A stretch of 64,000 nucleotides of DNA, taken from the NCBI RefSeq assembly GCF_023715345.1, contig NZ_JAMBNY010000001.1, positions 434,001 through 498,000 of the forward strand, in the 5' to 3' direction. The notes under the pieces were generated by a model. It was not told where the DNA came from. It searched no databases and saw only the letters and a list, made by a program, of their open reading frames with translations. Below, one piece after another: positions 8,390 to 16,946 of the stretch (positions within the stretch are counted from its first letter, which is position 1; each line of letters starts with the position of its first letter). The stretch is from Paenibacillus camelliae. Lineage in GTDB: Bacteria > Bacillota > Bacilli > Paenibacillales > Paenibacillaceae. The position numbers and the translations under genes are program-made.

Positions 8390-10447
8390 CTAATCTATCT
8401 GTTCTCCTTGAAATAATGGGTCATTGCGGAGCCATTCTATTAATCTTGAATAAACGGCATCCTGCCAAAAGCTCTCTGTTGCTACAAGCGCAGCGGCATC
8501 CTCGCGTGCCTGCTCCAAAAGCTCATAATCAGCAACCATATCTGCTAGTCTAAACTCCGGCAAGCCGCTCTGCTTCGTTCCAAAAAATTCACCTGGACCG
8601 CGCAGCTCAAGATCTCGACGAGCAACCTCGAAGCCGTCATTCGTGTCGGTCATCACCTTCATCCGCTCTTGACCAACCTCTGATTTCGGATCAGCAAGCA
8701 GAATACAGTACGACTGATGCTCGCCACGACCTACACGTCCGCGTAGCTGATGCAGCTGAGATAATCCAAAGCGCTCTGCATCCATAATCATAATCACCGT
8801 AGCATTCGGCACATCTACCCCAACCTCGACAACGGTCGTAGCAACGAGCACCTGTGACTCATTTGCTGCAAAGCTGCCCATTGCCTGCTCCTTCTCAGCA
8901 GTACTCATCCGGCCATGCAGCAGACCGACCTTTAGATCGGGAAATGCGCCCTGAATCATCAAATGAACATCAATTGCATTTTGCACCTCGAGCTTGTCCG
9001 ATTCTTCGATAAGCGGACAGATCACGTAGGCCTGCCTGCCTTCGGCAACCTGCTTGCGAATAAATTTGAGCGCACGATCCAACGATTGTGACTTAAGCCA
9101 GTAGGTCTCAATGGGCTTTCTCCCTTTTGGACGCTCACGAATCGTTGAAACATCCATATCTCCAAAGGCAGTAATGGCAAGCGTACGCGGGATAGGCGTT
9201 GCAGTCATCGTCAGTACATCTGGATGAATGCCTTTTTTCCTCAGTATGCTTCGCTGATTCACACCAAAGCGATGCTGCTCGTCAACGACAATAAGACCAA
9301 GCTTATTAAAATGCACATCCTCTTGAATTAATGCATGTGTGCCAATAACGAGATCAGCTAAGCCCATCTGCAGCTCAGCAAGAATATCCTTGCGTTTTCG
9401 CTCAGATACACTGCCAGTCAATAAACGAATGCTCATATTCGTATGTTCAAACAAGCGGGATAGGCTTTTCATATGCTGCTCAGCAAGTATTTCGGTAGGT
9501 ACCATTAGCGCACCTTGATAGCCTGCTCGAATTGCACTATATAGAGCAATAGCAGCGACTACCGTTTTGCCGGAGCCGACATCCCCCTGTAGCAAGCGAT
9601 TCATACTATAGCTTCGGCGCATATCAACCGATATATCATTGATTGCCTTTTTTTGACCAGTAGTAAGCTCGAACGGAAGCATTGCAGCAAATTCACGAAT
9701 CCACTCACTCTTTAGCGGCATCGCAATACCTGCCTTACGTCGGTGAGACAGTGCACGATAAGCCTGCAGACGAAGCTGAAACAAGAACAGCTCCTCATAC
9801 ACCATTCTACGTCGAGCCTCTTGACCAGCCTCTAGATCGCCTGGAAGATGTATGTGCCGTATCGCTTCCGCACGATTCATCAGCTTGTATTTTTCCACAA
9901 GCGAATAAGGCAATATTTCCTCAACCATCGAGCTATATTGCTCTAGCGCTGAAGCAATCAATTTTCGAAGCCAAGGCTGAGTAATTTTCCCGCCAACCGA
10001 ATAGACCGGCTGGAGTGTATCCATCTTCGCAGAAGGCTTTGCCTGATCTAAGAACTCGGACTCGGACACCGTCAGCTGCAGGCGAGAAGGCTCCCACTTA
10101 CCCGTAAGCAGCACCTCACGCTCCGTTGTCAGCTGCTCACGGAGGAAATGACGATTAAACCAAGTCGCAGTAATTAATTGCATGCCTACCTGAATCTTGC
10201 AGGTTAAACGAGATTTAGCTTTCCCGTAGCGCTGAAGAACTGGAGCACCGCGTACAATGCCAACAACCGTTGTTTTTTCACCCGGTTTTACATCAAGAAG
10301 ATCTCGTACGCGATAATCCTCATAGCGAAACGGAAAATATAACAGTATATCATTCACTGTAAATAAGCCAAAGGCGTGGAGCTCTTTTTCCTTAAGAGCA
10401 CTCACGCCTTTCAACTGCTTTACAGGAATTTGATCAAGTTTGATCAT
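8390..10447 (-). CDS. recG: ATP-dependent DNA helicase RecG
   Basis: A 685-residue RecG of normal length. It remodels stalled replication forks and Holliday junctions. The N-terminal wedge/OB domain is residues 1-190 (GVSALKEKELHAFGLFTVNDILLYFPFRYEDY). Walker A is LQGDVGSGKT, motif II is DEQHRFG, motif III is TATPIPRT, and motif VI is QLRGRVGRG. The C terminus has the TRG-like block LELRGPGEFFGTKQSGLPEFRLAD. It starts 7 bp after degV and is probably co-transcribed with yloU-yloV-degV. In B. subtilis recG also follows yloV, with sdaAB-sdaAA in between; those genes are not here. Confidence 0.97.
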   Translation of the reverse strand: MIKLDQIPVKQLKGVSALKEKELHAFGLFTVNDILLYFPFRYEDYRVRDLLDVKPGEKTTVVGIVRGAPVLQRYGKAKSRLTCKIQVGMQLITATWFNRHFLREQLTTEREVLLTGKWEPSRLQLTVSESEFLDQAKPSAKMDTLQPVYSVGGKITQPWLRKLIASALEQYSSMVEEILPYSLVEKYKLMNRAEAIRHIHLPGDLEAGQEARRRMVYEELFLFQLRLQAYRALSHRRKAGIAMPLKSEWIREFAAMLPFELTTGQKKAINDISVDMRRSYSMNRLLQGDVGSGKTVVAAIALYSAIRAGYQGALMVPTEILAEQHMKSLSRLFEHTNMSIRLLTGSVSERKRKDILAELQMGLADLVIGTHALIQEDVHFNKLGLIVVDEQHRFGVNQRSILRKKGIHPDVLTMTATPIPRTLAITAFGDMDVSTIRERPKGRKPIETYWLKSQSLDRALKFIRKQVAEGRQAYVICPLIEESDKLEVQNAIDVHLMIQGAFPDLKVGLLHGRMSTAEKEQAMGSFAANESQVLVATTVVEVGVDVPNATVIMIMDAERFGLSQLHQLRGRVGRGEHQSYCILLADPKSEVGQERMKVMTDTNDGFEVARRDLELRGPGEFFGTKQSGLPEFRLADMVADYELLEQAREDAAALVATESFWQDAVYSRLIEWLRNDPLFQGEQID

Positions 10448-10454
10448 TCCACTT

Positions 10455-11315
10455 TCACACCTTAAATAAGAATACTGCCGAAGTTCCTGGGCCAGTGTAT
10501 GTACCGATTACTGAACCAACCGTTGTATAACGAACTTCCTTAATATTGAGCTCAGCAGTGACACGCTGCTCAAGCTCATTTGGCGTAGTATCGTCATCCG
10601 TCTTCGCAACAACTAGAATAAGCTCATCGTTACCATAGCTTTGCTTGAGAAGCTCAACAATCTTTGACATCGCCTTTTTAGTGCCTCTAGCCTTATCCAC
10701 AGCAGTAACCGTTCCGTTCGGCTCGAGCGAAAGAATAGGCTTAATATTAAGTAACGATCCAATCATAGCAGAAGCCTTGCCAATTCTTCCGCCCTTTTGT
10801 AGATAGTCGAGTGTGTCGACAAGGAAATAAACGCCTGTGTTGTCATTCTGACACTGCTTCATGGCAGCAACAATCTCATCAACAGAAGCACCACTTTGTG
10901 CCATCTGAGCAGCAAGCACTACCTGCGCGCCATGTCCATAAGAGGCGGAGCAGGAGTCAACGACAGTAATGTCCGCTCCTTCAACCTCCACCATCGACTT
11001 TGCAATTGTCGCAGATTGATACGTACCACTGAGCACAGAGGCAAGATGAACTGAAATAATTGGAGCAGTCGGATCCTCTGCAAGCAATTGCTCATAAACC
11101 TCTAAAAATTCAGCGGGCGAGGGCTGAGACGTTTTAGGTAAAGCTGTAGATGCCTTCAAGCGTGAATAAAATTCCTCCGGTGTCAAATCAACTGCATCTC
11201 GATATGTTTCTTCACCAAAAAGAACTTTTAAAGAAATCATTGTAATTCCAAGCTCTTCACGGACTTCAGCTGGAATATCAGCTGTGCTGTCAGTAACAAT
11301 TCTCACTTTACTCAC
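10455..11315 (-). CDS. DegV family fatty-acid-binding protein
   Basis: A 286-residue DegV/FakB protein. It shows the N-terminal VRIVTDSTADIP motif, TSQPSPAEFLEVYE, and the LDYLQKGGRIGKA block that shapes the acyl pocket in this family. Such proteins bind a fatty acid and present it to the kinase FakA (YloV), which is encoded 36 bp upstream. This arrangement fits a FakA-FakB pair that makes acyl-phosphate for phospholipid synthesis. The start codon is GTG with GAGGAG about 12 bases before it, a loose spacing, so the start is somewhat uncertain. Confidence 0.9.
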   Translation of the reverse strand: MSKVRIVTDSTADIPAEVREELGITMISLKVLFGEETYRDAVDLTPEEFYSRLKASTALPKTSQPSPAEFLEVYEQLLAEDPTAPIISVHLASVLSGTYQSATIAKSMVEVEGADITVVDSCSASYGHGAQVVLAAQMAQSGASVDEIVAAMKQCQNDNTGVYFLVDTLDYLQKGGRIGKASAMIGSLLNIKPILSLEPNGTVTAVDKARGTKKAMSKIVELLKQSYGNDELILVVAKTDDDTTPNELEQRVTAELNIKEVRYTTVGSVIGTYTGPGTSAVFLFKV

Positions 11316-11351
11316 GATTTACTTCAACTCCTCTCTGTTATGAACTAACCA

Positions 11352-13091
11352 TTATTCAACTGCAAATACATACGGATAAAGAGGCTGACCACCATATTGA
11401 AGGTCAATTTCTAAATCCGAGTGATTCTCATTAATCCATTCACAGATCGCCGAAGTAACATCCTCCGTTGCATCTTCACCCGTTAATATAGTAATGATGT
11501 CTCCCTCATCCTCAAGCATGCTAGCAAGCAGTGCTTGACAAGCAGCAAGCAGGTCAGCCTCAGAGGTTACGATCGATTTCTCTTTAAGTCCAATATAATG
11601 ACCCTCGGTAATCTCTACACCATCTATGCTTGTGTCTCTTACCGCTTTAGTCACTTGACCCGAGATTACCATGCTAGCAGCAGATTGCATCCATTCTTTA
11701 TTGCGCTCAGGTGTTTCATCCTCTTTGAACGCGAGCACTGCGGCAATACCTTGCGGAATCGTCTTCGTTGGGATGATGGTCACTTGACGCTCTGTTAGTT
11801 GAGCAGCCTGCTCTGCCGCTAGAATAATATTGCTATTGTTAGGGAATATGAAAATATGCTCAGCAGATAAAGCCTCTATTGCTTTAACAAAATCCTCTGT
11901 ACTTGGATTCATCGTTTGTCCACCTGATAGCACAACATCCACATCACTGCTGCGGAACAGCTCAGCGACGCCTTCACCAAGTGCAACAGCAATCATACCG
12001 TAAGGAGCGCGCTCAAAGCCATGCTCTGTAGGGCGATTATCAATAGCCTGTCCTGCCAAAAGCTCAGCAGCAGACAAATTAGCCTCACTGCTAGTCTCTT
12101 CTTCCTCAAGCAGCTGGCGATGCTGCTCACGCATATTCAGAATATGAATATCTGTCAGCTCACCGTAGCGTACAGACAGATTGAATACATCGCCTGGCTT
12201 GCGAGAATGAACATGAACTTTAATAATGTCATCATCCGTTATGACTAGAATTGAATCTCCGTCTTTAGATAATGCTTTCTTGTAAGCGGATTCATCAAAC
12301 ACTGCCACGGAATTTCCTGACACATTGCGCTTGATAAAAAATTCCATATCATAAAAGAATTCAATATCTAAAGTTTCTAGCTTCGCTTGTGCAGATGTTG
12401 GCTCGGAATGCTTCACCACATTGATTTCAGCGGGTGCTGCTACAGTTGCACTATCCTGTCCAACTTCAACCTTTGCACCAGAAAGAGCTTGCACAAAGCC
12501 TTCATAAATGTACACGAGACCTTGACCGCCAGAGTCTACGACGCCTACCTGCTTCAATACTGGTAATAGATCTGGAGTTTTTTGAAGCGCCTCATTTGCT
12601 CGTGCATGCACTTCCACCATTAGCTCTAGCACCTCAGTATTGCGTCTTGCAAATTGAACTGCATGACGTGCCGCTTCTTTGGCTACCGTTAGAATCGTTC
12701 CTTCAACTGGCTTAACTACTGCTTTATAAGCCAAATCAACACCATGCTGAAGTGCTGCTGCAATATCCATTGCTGTAGCCTGCTCCACATGTGCTAGAGA
12801 TTTCGAGAAGCCACGGAACAGCTGTGATAGTATTACGCCTGAATTACCGCGTGCCCCCATTAGCAAGCCTTTAGACAACGCTTCTGCCGTTTTCCCTAAA
12901 TGGGCGGACTGTTTGTTTTTTAGCTCCGTAATACCAGAGGTCATTGTTAGATTCATGTTTGTTCCTGTGTCACCATCTGGCACTGGAAATACGTTAAGTG
13001 CGTTTACCTTTTCAGCATTACGCTTTAGTAAGTCGGCGCCTAATAATGCCATACTCGCAAAATCAGATCCGTCAATTGCTCGCTTACTCAA
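11352..13091 (-). CDS. yloV: Fatty acid kinase FakA-like, DAK2 domain protein YloV
   Basis: A 579-residue protein. The N-terminal DhaL-type kinase domain has NVFPVPDGDTGTNMNLTM and the metal/ATP-binding GARGNSGVILSQ. A middle domain (VVDSGGQGLVYIYEGF) and a DegV-like C-terminal domain ending YGGQPLYPYVFAVE follow. It phosphorylates a fatty acid held by a DegV/FakB partner, and such a partner is the next gene. The start is TTG at 13089-13091 behind AAGGGGA. It follows yloU by 17 bp, as in B. subtilis. Confidence 0.93.
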   Translation of the reverse strand: MSKRAIDGSDFASMALLGADLLKRNAEKVNALNVFPVPDGDTGTNMNLTMTSGITELKNKQSAHLGKTAEALSKGLLMGARGNSGVILSQLFRGFSKSLAHVEQATAMDIAAALQHGVDLAYKAVVKPVEGTILTVAKEAARHAVQFARRNTEVLELMVEVHARANEALQKTPDLLPVLKQVGVVDSGGQGLVYIYEGFVQALSGAKVEVGQDSATVAAPAEINVVKHSEPTSAQAKLETLDIEFFYDMEFFIKRNVSGNSVAVFDESAYKKALSKDGDSILVITDDDIIKVHVHSRKPGDVFNLSVRYGELTDIHILNMREQHRQLLEEEETSSEANLSAAELLAGQAIDNRPTEHGFERAPYGMIAVALGEGVAELFRSSDVDVVLSGGQTMNPSTEDFVKAIEALSAEHIFIFPNNSNIILAAEQAAQLTERQVTIIPTKTIPQGIAAVLAFKEDETPERNKEWMQSAASMVISGQVTKAVRDTSIDGVEITEGHYIGLKEKSIVTSEADLLAACQALLASMLEDEGDIITILTGEDATEDVTSAICEWINENHSDLEIDLQYGGQPLYPYVFAVE

Positions 13092-13108
13092 AGAAATTCC
13101 CCTTCCTG

Positions 13109-13468
13109 CTAAGTAGATACCCTCACGTCTTGAACGAATATATTGACTTCGTTGACATCAAGGCCTATTACTTCGTTTACAACATAAGTAACTTTAGATC
13201 GAATATTATTTGCTACTTCAGAAATTTTTGTACCATAACTTACAATAATGTATAAATCGATATTTACACCGTTCTGAACTTGCCTTATTTCAACACCTTT
13301 AGTCAAGTTGTCTCGACCGAGAAGTACTGCAATTCCATCCTTAAGTCCGTTACGTGATGCCATACCAACTAGCCCATAACATTCTAAAGCAGCATATCCA
13401 GCAATGGTAGCTAAACAATTATCAGAAACTTGAATTTGCCCTAACGTATTGTTTAATTGTATTGGCAT
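13109..13468 (-). CDS. yloU: Asp23/Gls24 family protein YloU
   Basis: A 119-residue member of the Asp23 (DUF322) family, with the ALECYGLVGMAS motif and the alternating strand pattern GVNIDLYIIVSYGTKISEVANNIRSKV. In Staphylococcus the homologue is a membrane-linked envelope stress protein; in Bacillus it sits in front of yloV, as here. It is divergent from rpmB, and the 261-bp gap between them must hold both promoters. A second family member is at 48416-48796. Confidence 0.92.
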   Translation of the reverse strand: MPIQLNNTLGQIQVSDNCLATIAGYAALECYGLVGMASRNGLKDGIAVLLGRDNLTKGVEIRQVQNGVNIDLYIIVSYGTKISEVANNIRSKVTYVVNEVIGLDVNEVNIFVQDVRVST

Positions 13469-13729
13469 ACTACTACACCCCTTGCCCTATATTATGGACT
13501 GATTTACATTGTACTATAAACTCGGAAGTTATTGAAGCCAAATGTTAAAAATCACTTAAATAGCCGTAGAATTAGGTTGAACCGTGTCAAACTTTATGTT
13601 ACGATATTTAGGCGTGTTTATAATTGTAATGTTATAATGATGAGAAGCAAAAGCAAGCATAGCATGGATATGTTAAAGCTATGAACGGTTAAGCTATTTT
13701 CGCTCATAATTCGTGAAGGAGGTGTTTTT

Positions 13730-13918
13730 ATGTCCCGCAAATGCTTCATTACTGGCAAATCGCCTAAAAAAGGTAACAGCGTATCTCACGCGAACAACGC
13801 AACTCGTCGTAACTGGGGAGTTAACGTTCAAAAGGTTCGTATTCTAGTTGATGGTAAACCAAAACGTGTATACGTCAGCGCTCGCGCGTTGAAATCTGGT
13901 AAAGTAACTCGCGTGTAA
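13730..13918 (+). CDS. rpmB: 50S ribosomal protein L28
   Basis: A 62-residue L28 ([22 protein letters not shown], then [11 protein letters not shown] and the basic C terminus). There are no zinc-binding Cys pairs, so it is the C-minus form. AAGGAGGTG precedes the ATG by 7 bases. It is transcribed away from yloU and towards spoVM, the same arrangement as in Bacillus. TATAAT at 13633-13638 could be its -10 box, but no good -35 hexamer is visible. Confidence 0.98.
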   Translation: MSRKCFITGKSPKKGNSVSHANNATRRNWGVNVQKVRILVDGKPKRVYVSARALKSGKVTRV

Positions 13919-13939
13919 TACGCTCTACTTACCATAGAC

Positions 13940-13970
13940 AAAAGCACCTGATCCTCAGGTGCTTTTTTTT
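13940..13970 (+). terminator. Terminator between rpmB and spoVM
   Basis: AAAAGCACCTGA, loop TCC, TCAGGTGC followed by eight T. It lies 22 bp after rpmB. The A run on the left lets it also serve spoVM from the other side. Confidence 0.9.
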
Positions 13971-14019
13971 GTAAACCTAAAACTGGAACGAAGCCCAATC
14001 ACTTGGTGTCGATATGATA

Positions 14020-14100
14020 TTAATTTTTCTGAAATGTATTTAGTAAAGCTTTGACAAACCCGCCTAAAAACTTCGGCAGTTTAATCGTGTAAAATTTCAT
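14020..14100 (-). CDS. spoVM: Stage V sporulation protein M
   Basis: A 26-codon gene. It begins MKFYTIKLPKFLGG, continues FVKALLNTFQKN and stops at TAA, so length and sequence match Bacillus SpoVM closely. Family knowledge: this short amphipathic helix recognises the convex surface of the forespore membrane, anchors the coat ATPase SpoIVA and inhibits FtsH. The Pro9 needed for curvature sensing is present. AAGGAGG lies 7 bases before ATG. The location between rpe and rpmB is the conserved one. It is strong proof of sporulation capacity. Confidence 0.96.
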   Translation of the reverse strand: MKFYTIKLPKFLGGFVKALLNTFQKN

Positions 14101-14217
14101 GCCCATCCCTCCTTGAAACGCACGGTGATCCGCATACTCAAATCTCCGCTCTTGTAAACCATATTATGCAGAAACTCGAAAACGTAGACCAACACTCGCC
14201 TAGGAGAACGAACTTTA

Positions 14218-14499
14218 TTATAGGCTTGCAGCCTGCATTACATCAGGGTTATCCCTTATAAATTGGAACATCGCGATAATAACCACAATTAAAAAATACA
14301 TCGCAATAGCTAGAACAATGAACGTAATACGTAGGCCGATTGTTTCAAAGCGGCGAAAAAAACGAATACCGATATATACGGTAAGCAAGGAAAAGAGGTA
14401 TTTTGCAAAAGTTGTAATAGTAGAGAATAATGCAAGACTCCCGCCAGCAAGCAGGGCGTAGAGTAGGAGCCACATTACCGTAGAAAAACTAACCTTCAT
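14218..14499 (-). CDS. Small membrane protein of unknown function
   Basis: 93 residues, mostly hydrophobic, with about three membrane segments (7-27, 29-47 and 56-80) and a short polar tail (RDNPDVMQAASL). A basic patch FFRRFETIGLR lies between the second and third helices. GGGGGG lies 5 bases before the ATG. It is encoded between the structured repeats and spoVM on the same strand, so sporulation-time expression is possible but not shown. I do not recognise the family. Confidence 0.7.
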   Translation of the reverse strand: MKVSFSTVMWLLLYALLAGGSLALFSTITTFAKYLFSLLTVYIGIRFFRRFETIGLRITFIVLAIAMYFLIVVIIAMFQFIRDNPDVMQAASL

Positions 14500-14521
14500 A
14501 CGATCCCCCCTGTATAGGATG

Positions 14522-14687
14522 TTTTAAGATCGAGCTTTGATCACGATGTGTACTCAGCGATGCGTATTCGGCGGCGAATATCGCGTTCATCGCTCGCTCC
14601 AGTGCTCACGTACATAATTCGTACGCTCCGCGCTTCGCTTCTCTAGCTTCTCGCGATCTTCTTGGTGCTGAAAGCTCGATCTTAAAA
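14522..14687 (-). repeat. Structured repeat, family A copy 1
   Basis: A 166-bp unit closed by a perfect 17-bp inverted repeat (TTTTAAGATCGAGCTTT at 14522-14538 and its complement at 14671-14687). Read on the minus strand it has, in order: the closing helix, the block CAGCACCAAGAAGAT, helix 2 (14652-14657 with 14580-14585), a hairpin CGTAC/GTACG (14609-14613 with 14621-14625) followed by GAGCAC, a hairpin ATTCG-CCGC-CGAAT, then CATCGTGATC and the closing helix. The same layout recurs six more times in the window. Confidence 0.85.
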
Positions 14688-14707
14688 CTTTCATTGGAAT
14701 TTGGATT

Positions 14708-14858
14708 GATCGAGCTTTGATCACGATGTGTACTCAGCGATGCGTATTCGACTGCGAATATCGCGTTCATCGTTCGCTCCAGTGCTCACGTACATAATTC
14801 GTACGCTCCGCGCTTCGCTCTAGCTTCTCGCGATCTTCTTGGTGCTGAAAGCTCGATC
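14708..14858 (-). repeat. Structured repeat, family A copy 2
   Basis: A 151-bp unit closed by GATCGAGCTTT/AAAGCTCGATC (11 bp perfect). It is nearly identical to copy 1 apart from a 3-bp deletion near 14820 and a CAGT instead of CCGC loop in the fourth hairpin, whose stem is unchanged. Its last four bases (GATC) are shared with the start of copy 3, so the two units abut directly. Confidence 0.85.
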
Positions 14859-15014
14859 GAGCTTTGATCACGATGTGTACTCAGCGATGCGTATTCGACT
14901 TCGAATATGCCATTCATCGGAAGCCTCCGGTGCTCATGTACTTAACCCGTACATTCCGCTCCTCGTTTCCTAGCTTCATGGCATCTTCTCGGTGCTGAAA
15001 GCTCGATCTTAAAA
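14855..15014 (-). repeat. Structured repeat, family A copy 3, diverged with compensated helices
   Basis: A 160-bp unit. Helix 2 is now ATGCCAT/ATGGCAT (14907-14913 with 14978-14984) instead of ATCGCG/CGCGAT. The central hairpin is ATGTAC/GTACAT (14936-14941 with 14949-14954) instead of CGTAC/GTACG. Both arms changed together, so pairing is kept. The single-stranded blocks (CAGCACCGAGAAGAT, ATGAGCACC, CATCGTGATC) are almost unchanged. Confidence 0.85.
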
Positions 15015-15034
15015 CTTCGATTGGAATTTGGATT

Positions 15035-15212
15035 GATTGAGCTTTGATCACGATGTTATACCTACGATCCATATTCGACGGCGAATATCGCATTCATCGC
15101 TCGCTGTAGTGCTCACGTACACATTACGTACGCTCCGCGCTTCGCTTCTCTAGCTTCATGGCATCTTCTTGGTGCTGAAAGTCTAAAGTTCCCCGATGTA
15201 ATAAGCTCAATC
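15035..15212 (-). repeat. Structured repeat, family A copy 4, partly degenerate
   Basis: The closing helix is GATTGAGCTT/AAGCTCAATC (15035-15044 with 15203-15212), again a paired C-to-T and G-to-A change relative to copies 1-3. About 22 extra bases sit between the CTTTCAG block and the closing arm. Helix 2 reads ATGCCAT against ATGCGAT and has two mismatches, as if its two halves came from different versions. This copy may be inactive. It lies about 90 bp after the rpe stop. Confidence 0.75.
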
Positions 15213-15305
15213 TTAAACCTTCGATTGTATATTTGCTTTGTACTGCTTGTACTTCTTCATCGCCGATCACGATACTGCGGCTCGCGGATACCCCGCTTCT
15301 TACCA

Positions 15306-15950
15306 CTATCTCAGCGATGCGATTGCTTCTGCGCGGTTTGGTGCGTTGTAGACGGCATTGCCGGCGACTAGGACGTTGGCACCTGCTTCGCGAACGAGTG
15401 CAGCTGTCTGCGCATTAATGCCTCCATCCACTTGAACATCAACATGTGTTAGTGAACGAGCCTCTAGCATGCTGCGCAGCTCCCTTAGCTTCGTCGTAGA
15501 ATAAGGAATAAATGACTGTCCGCCAAAGCCTGGGTTCACCGTCATGATTAGCACCATATCAATATCCTCTAGAACAGGCGCTAGCGACTGCACAGGCGTT
15601 GCAGGATTAAGTGCAACACCAACGGGTAGCCCTTGCTCCTTAATCGCGTAGATCGTGCGGTGAAGGTGCGCACAGGCTTCTAGATGAATTGTGATGCGAT
15701 CAGCACCCGCTGCAATGTAATCTTGTATCGACAGCTCTGGACGCTCTATCATTAGGTGTACGTCAAAAGGCAGCTTCGTTACTGAACGTACGGCTCCAAT
15801 AACCGGTGGCCCGAACGTTAAATTCGGCACAAATTTTCCATCCATTACGTCAATATGCACCCAATCGGCGCCAGCTTCTTCAATGGATTTAATTTCTGAA
15901 CCTAGCTGAGAAAAATCAGCAGATAGTATAGATGGTGCAATAATGGTCAT
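15306..15950 (-). CDS. rpe: Ribulose-phosphate 3-epimerase
   Basis: A 214-residue TIM-barrel enzyme of the pentose phosphate pathway interconverting ribulose-5-phosphate and xylulose-5-phosphate. Seen: PSILSADFSQLG, metal ligands in WVHIDVMDGKFVPNLTFGP, VDVHLMIERP-type strand, MTVNPGFGGQSFI, and VQVDGGINAQTA with the second catalytic Asp. The ATG follows GGAGG with a rather long 12-base spacer, and the gene begins 6 bp after rsgA. In B. subtilis thiN follows rpe; here the structured repeat array takes that place. Confidence 0.97.
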   Translation of the reverse strand: MTIIAPSILSADFSQLGSEIKSIEEAGADWVHIDVMDGKFVPNLTFGPPVIGAVRSVTKLPFDVHLMIERPELSIQDYIAAGADRITIHLEACAHLHRTIYAIKEQGLPVGVALNPATPVQSLAPVLEDIDMVLIMTVNPGFGGQSFIPYSTTKLRELRSMLEARSLTHVDVQVDGGINAQTAALVREAGANVLVAGNAVYNAPNRAEAIASLR

Positions 15951-15956
15951 GTTGAA

Positions 15957-16946
15957 TTAGTACCTCCGTTTTTGTTCTTTCAGCTCCGTCAGGAAGGCTA
16001 AATAATGCTCATGTCTGCTGGATTCGATCTCGCCGTTCTCGACTGCATCTAATACGGCGCAGCCTGGCTCTTGAACATGCGTACAGCCTCTAAACTTGCA
16101 GTTAGGGGACAGCTCACGCATTTCTATAAATCCGTAGGACAGATCAGATATGCCTAGCTCTTGGAAATCAAGTTGGCTGAAGCCTGGCGTATCAGCAACA
16201 TAGCCACCGCCAATATCAATAAGCTCAACATGGCGCGTCGTATGCTTACCTCGGCCTAGCTTATTGCTAATTTCATTCGTTTCGAGTGTGAGACCCGGTA
16301 CAAGTGCGTTAAGCAGTGAAGATTTACCGACGCCCGACTGTCCTGCGAACACAGCAACATGGCCCTTCAATCGCTCGTGCAAGGCGCCAATCCCTTCATG
16401 CTCAACAGAGCTCGTACTATAGATCTCATAGCCCAGCTTGCCATAAATTCGCTTAACAGCTTCAAGGCTTGACTTAGCTTCTTCCTTAAGCTGCGTCTCA
16501 GCCTCTTCTGACATCGCAAAATCCTGCTTACTTAAAACTAACAGCGGCTTTATGCCTGCATGCTCGATATGTACAAGAAACTTGTCCAACAACTGAAAAT
16601 TAAGCGAGGGCTCCACAACCGAGAACACGAGCACCGCAAGATCAACATTTGCGACAGGTGGACGGATGAGCTCCGTCGAACGAGGCAGCAGCTCGACAAC
16701 GGTCCCTTCGCCATTTTCAGTTAATACATAATAGACCTCGTCTCCAACTAGCGGAGTCAGGCCTTTCTTCTTAAAAACTCCTCTAGCACGGCATTGTACC
16801 GTGCTAGAAGAGGTTTGATTATCATGAGGCTGAACATAGTAATATCCGCTTAAAGCTTTCACAATCACACCAGGCAGCATTGCTGAAGAATCTGGCACAA
16901 CCTTATCATTCTTCTGTTGTGTTCGCCGGTTGATCGCTTTGCTCAT
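15957..16946 (-). CDS. rsgA: Ribosome small-subunit-dependent GTPase A (RsgA/CpgA)
   Basis: A circularly permuted GTPase that helps mature the 30S subunit. An OB-fold N-terminal domain (VIVKALSGYYYV) precedes the GTPase motifs in the order G4 (LSKQDF), G1 (GQSGVGKSSLLN), G3 (DTPGF). A C-terminal zinc knuckle follows, with Cys residues in NCKFRGCTHVQEPGCAV. The chosen ATG at 16944-16946 lies behind CGGAGG and overlaps the end of prkC by about 40 bp. ATG at 16953-16955 is too close to that site. ATG at 16878-16880 would give 307 residues, the usual family length, but has no ribosome binding site. PrkC phosphorylates CpgA in B. subtilis, so the adjacency makes sense. Confidence 0.93.
   Translation of the reverse strand: MSKAINRRTQQKNDKVVPDSSAMLPGVIVKALSGYYYVQPHDNQTSSSTVQCRARGVFKKKGLTPLVGDEVYYVLTENGEGTVVELLPRSTELIRPPVANVDLAVLVFSVVEPSLNFQLLDKFLVHIEHAGIKPLLVLSKQDFAMSEEAETQLKEEAKSSLEAVKRIYGKLGYEIYSTSSVEHEGIGALHERLKGHVAVFAGQSGVGKSSLLNALVPGLTLETNEISNKLGRGKHTTRHVELIDIGGGYVADTPGFSQLDFQELGISDLSYGFIEMRELSPNCKFRGCTHVQEPGCAVLDAVENGEIESSRHEHYLAFLTELKEQKRRY

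Noticed and set aside
13614..13638. Promoter of rpmB (TATAAT at 13633)
   Set aside because: Good -10 but no -35 at the right distance and no TGN extension; not listed as a feature.
14522..15212. CRISPR-like array
   Set aside because: Units are 150-180 bp, imperfect and internally palindromic, with no short constant repeat and no unique spacers; no cas genes in the window.
15124..15306. 60-codon open frame directly after rpe on the same strand
   Set aside because: It starts with GTG without a ribosome site, runs through repeat copy A4 and resembles no known protein; not a remnant of thiN as far as can be seen.
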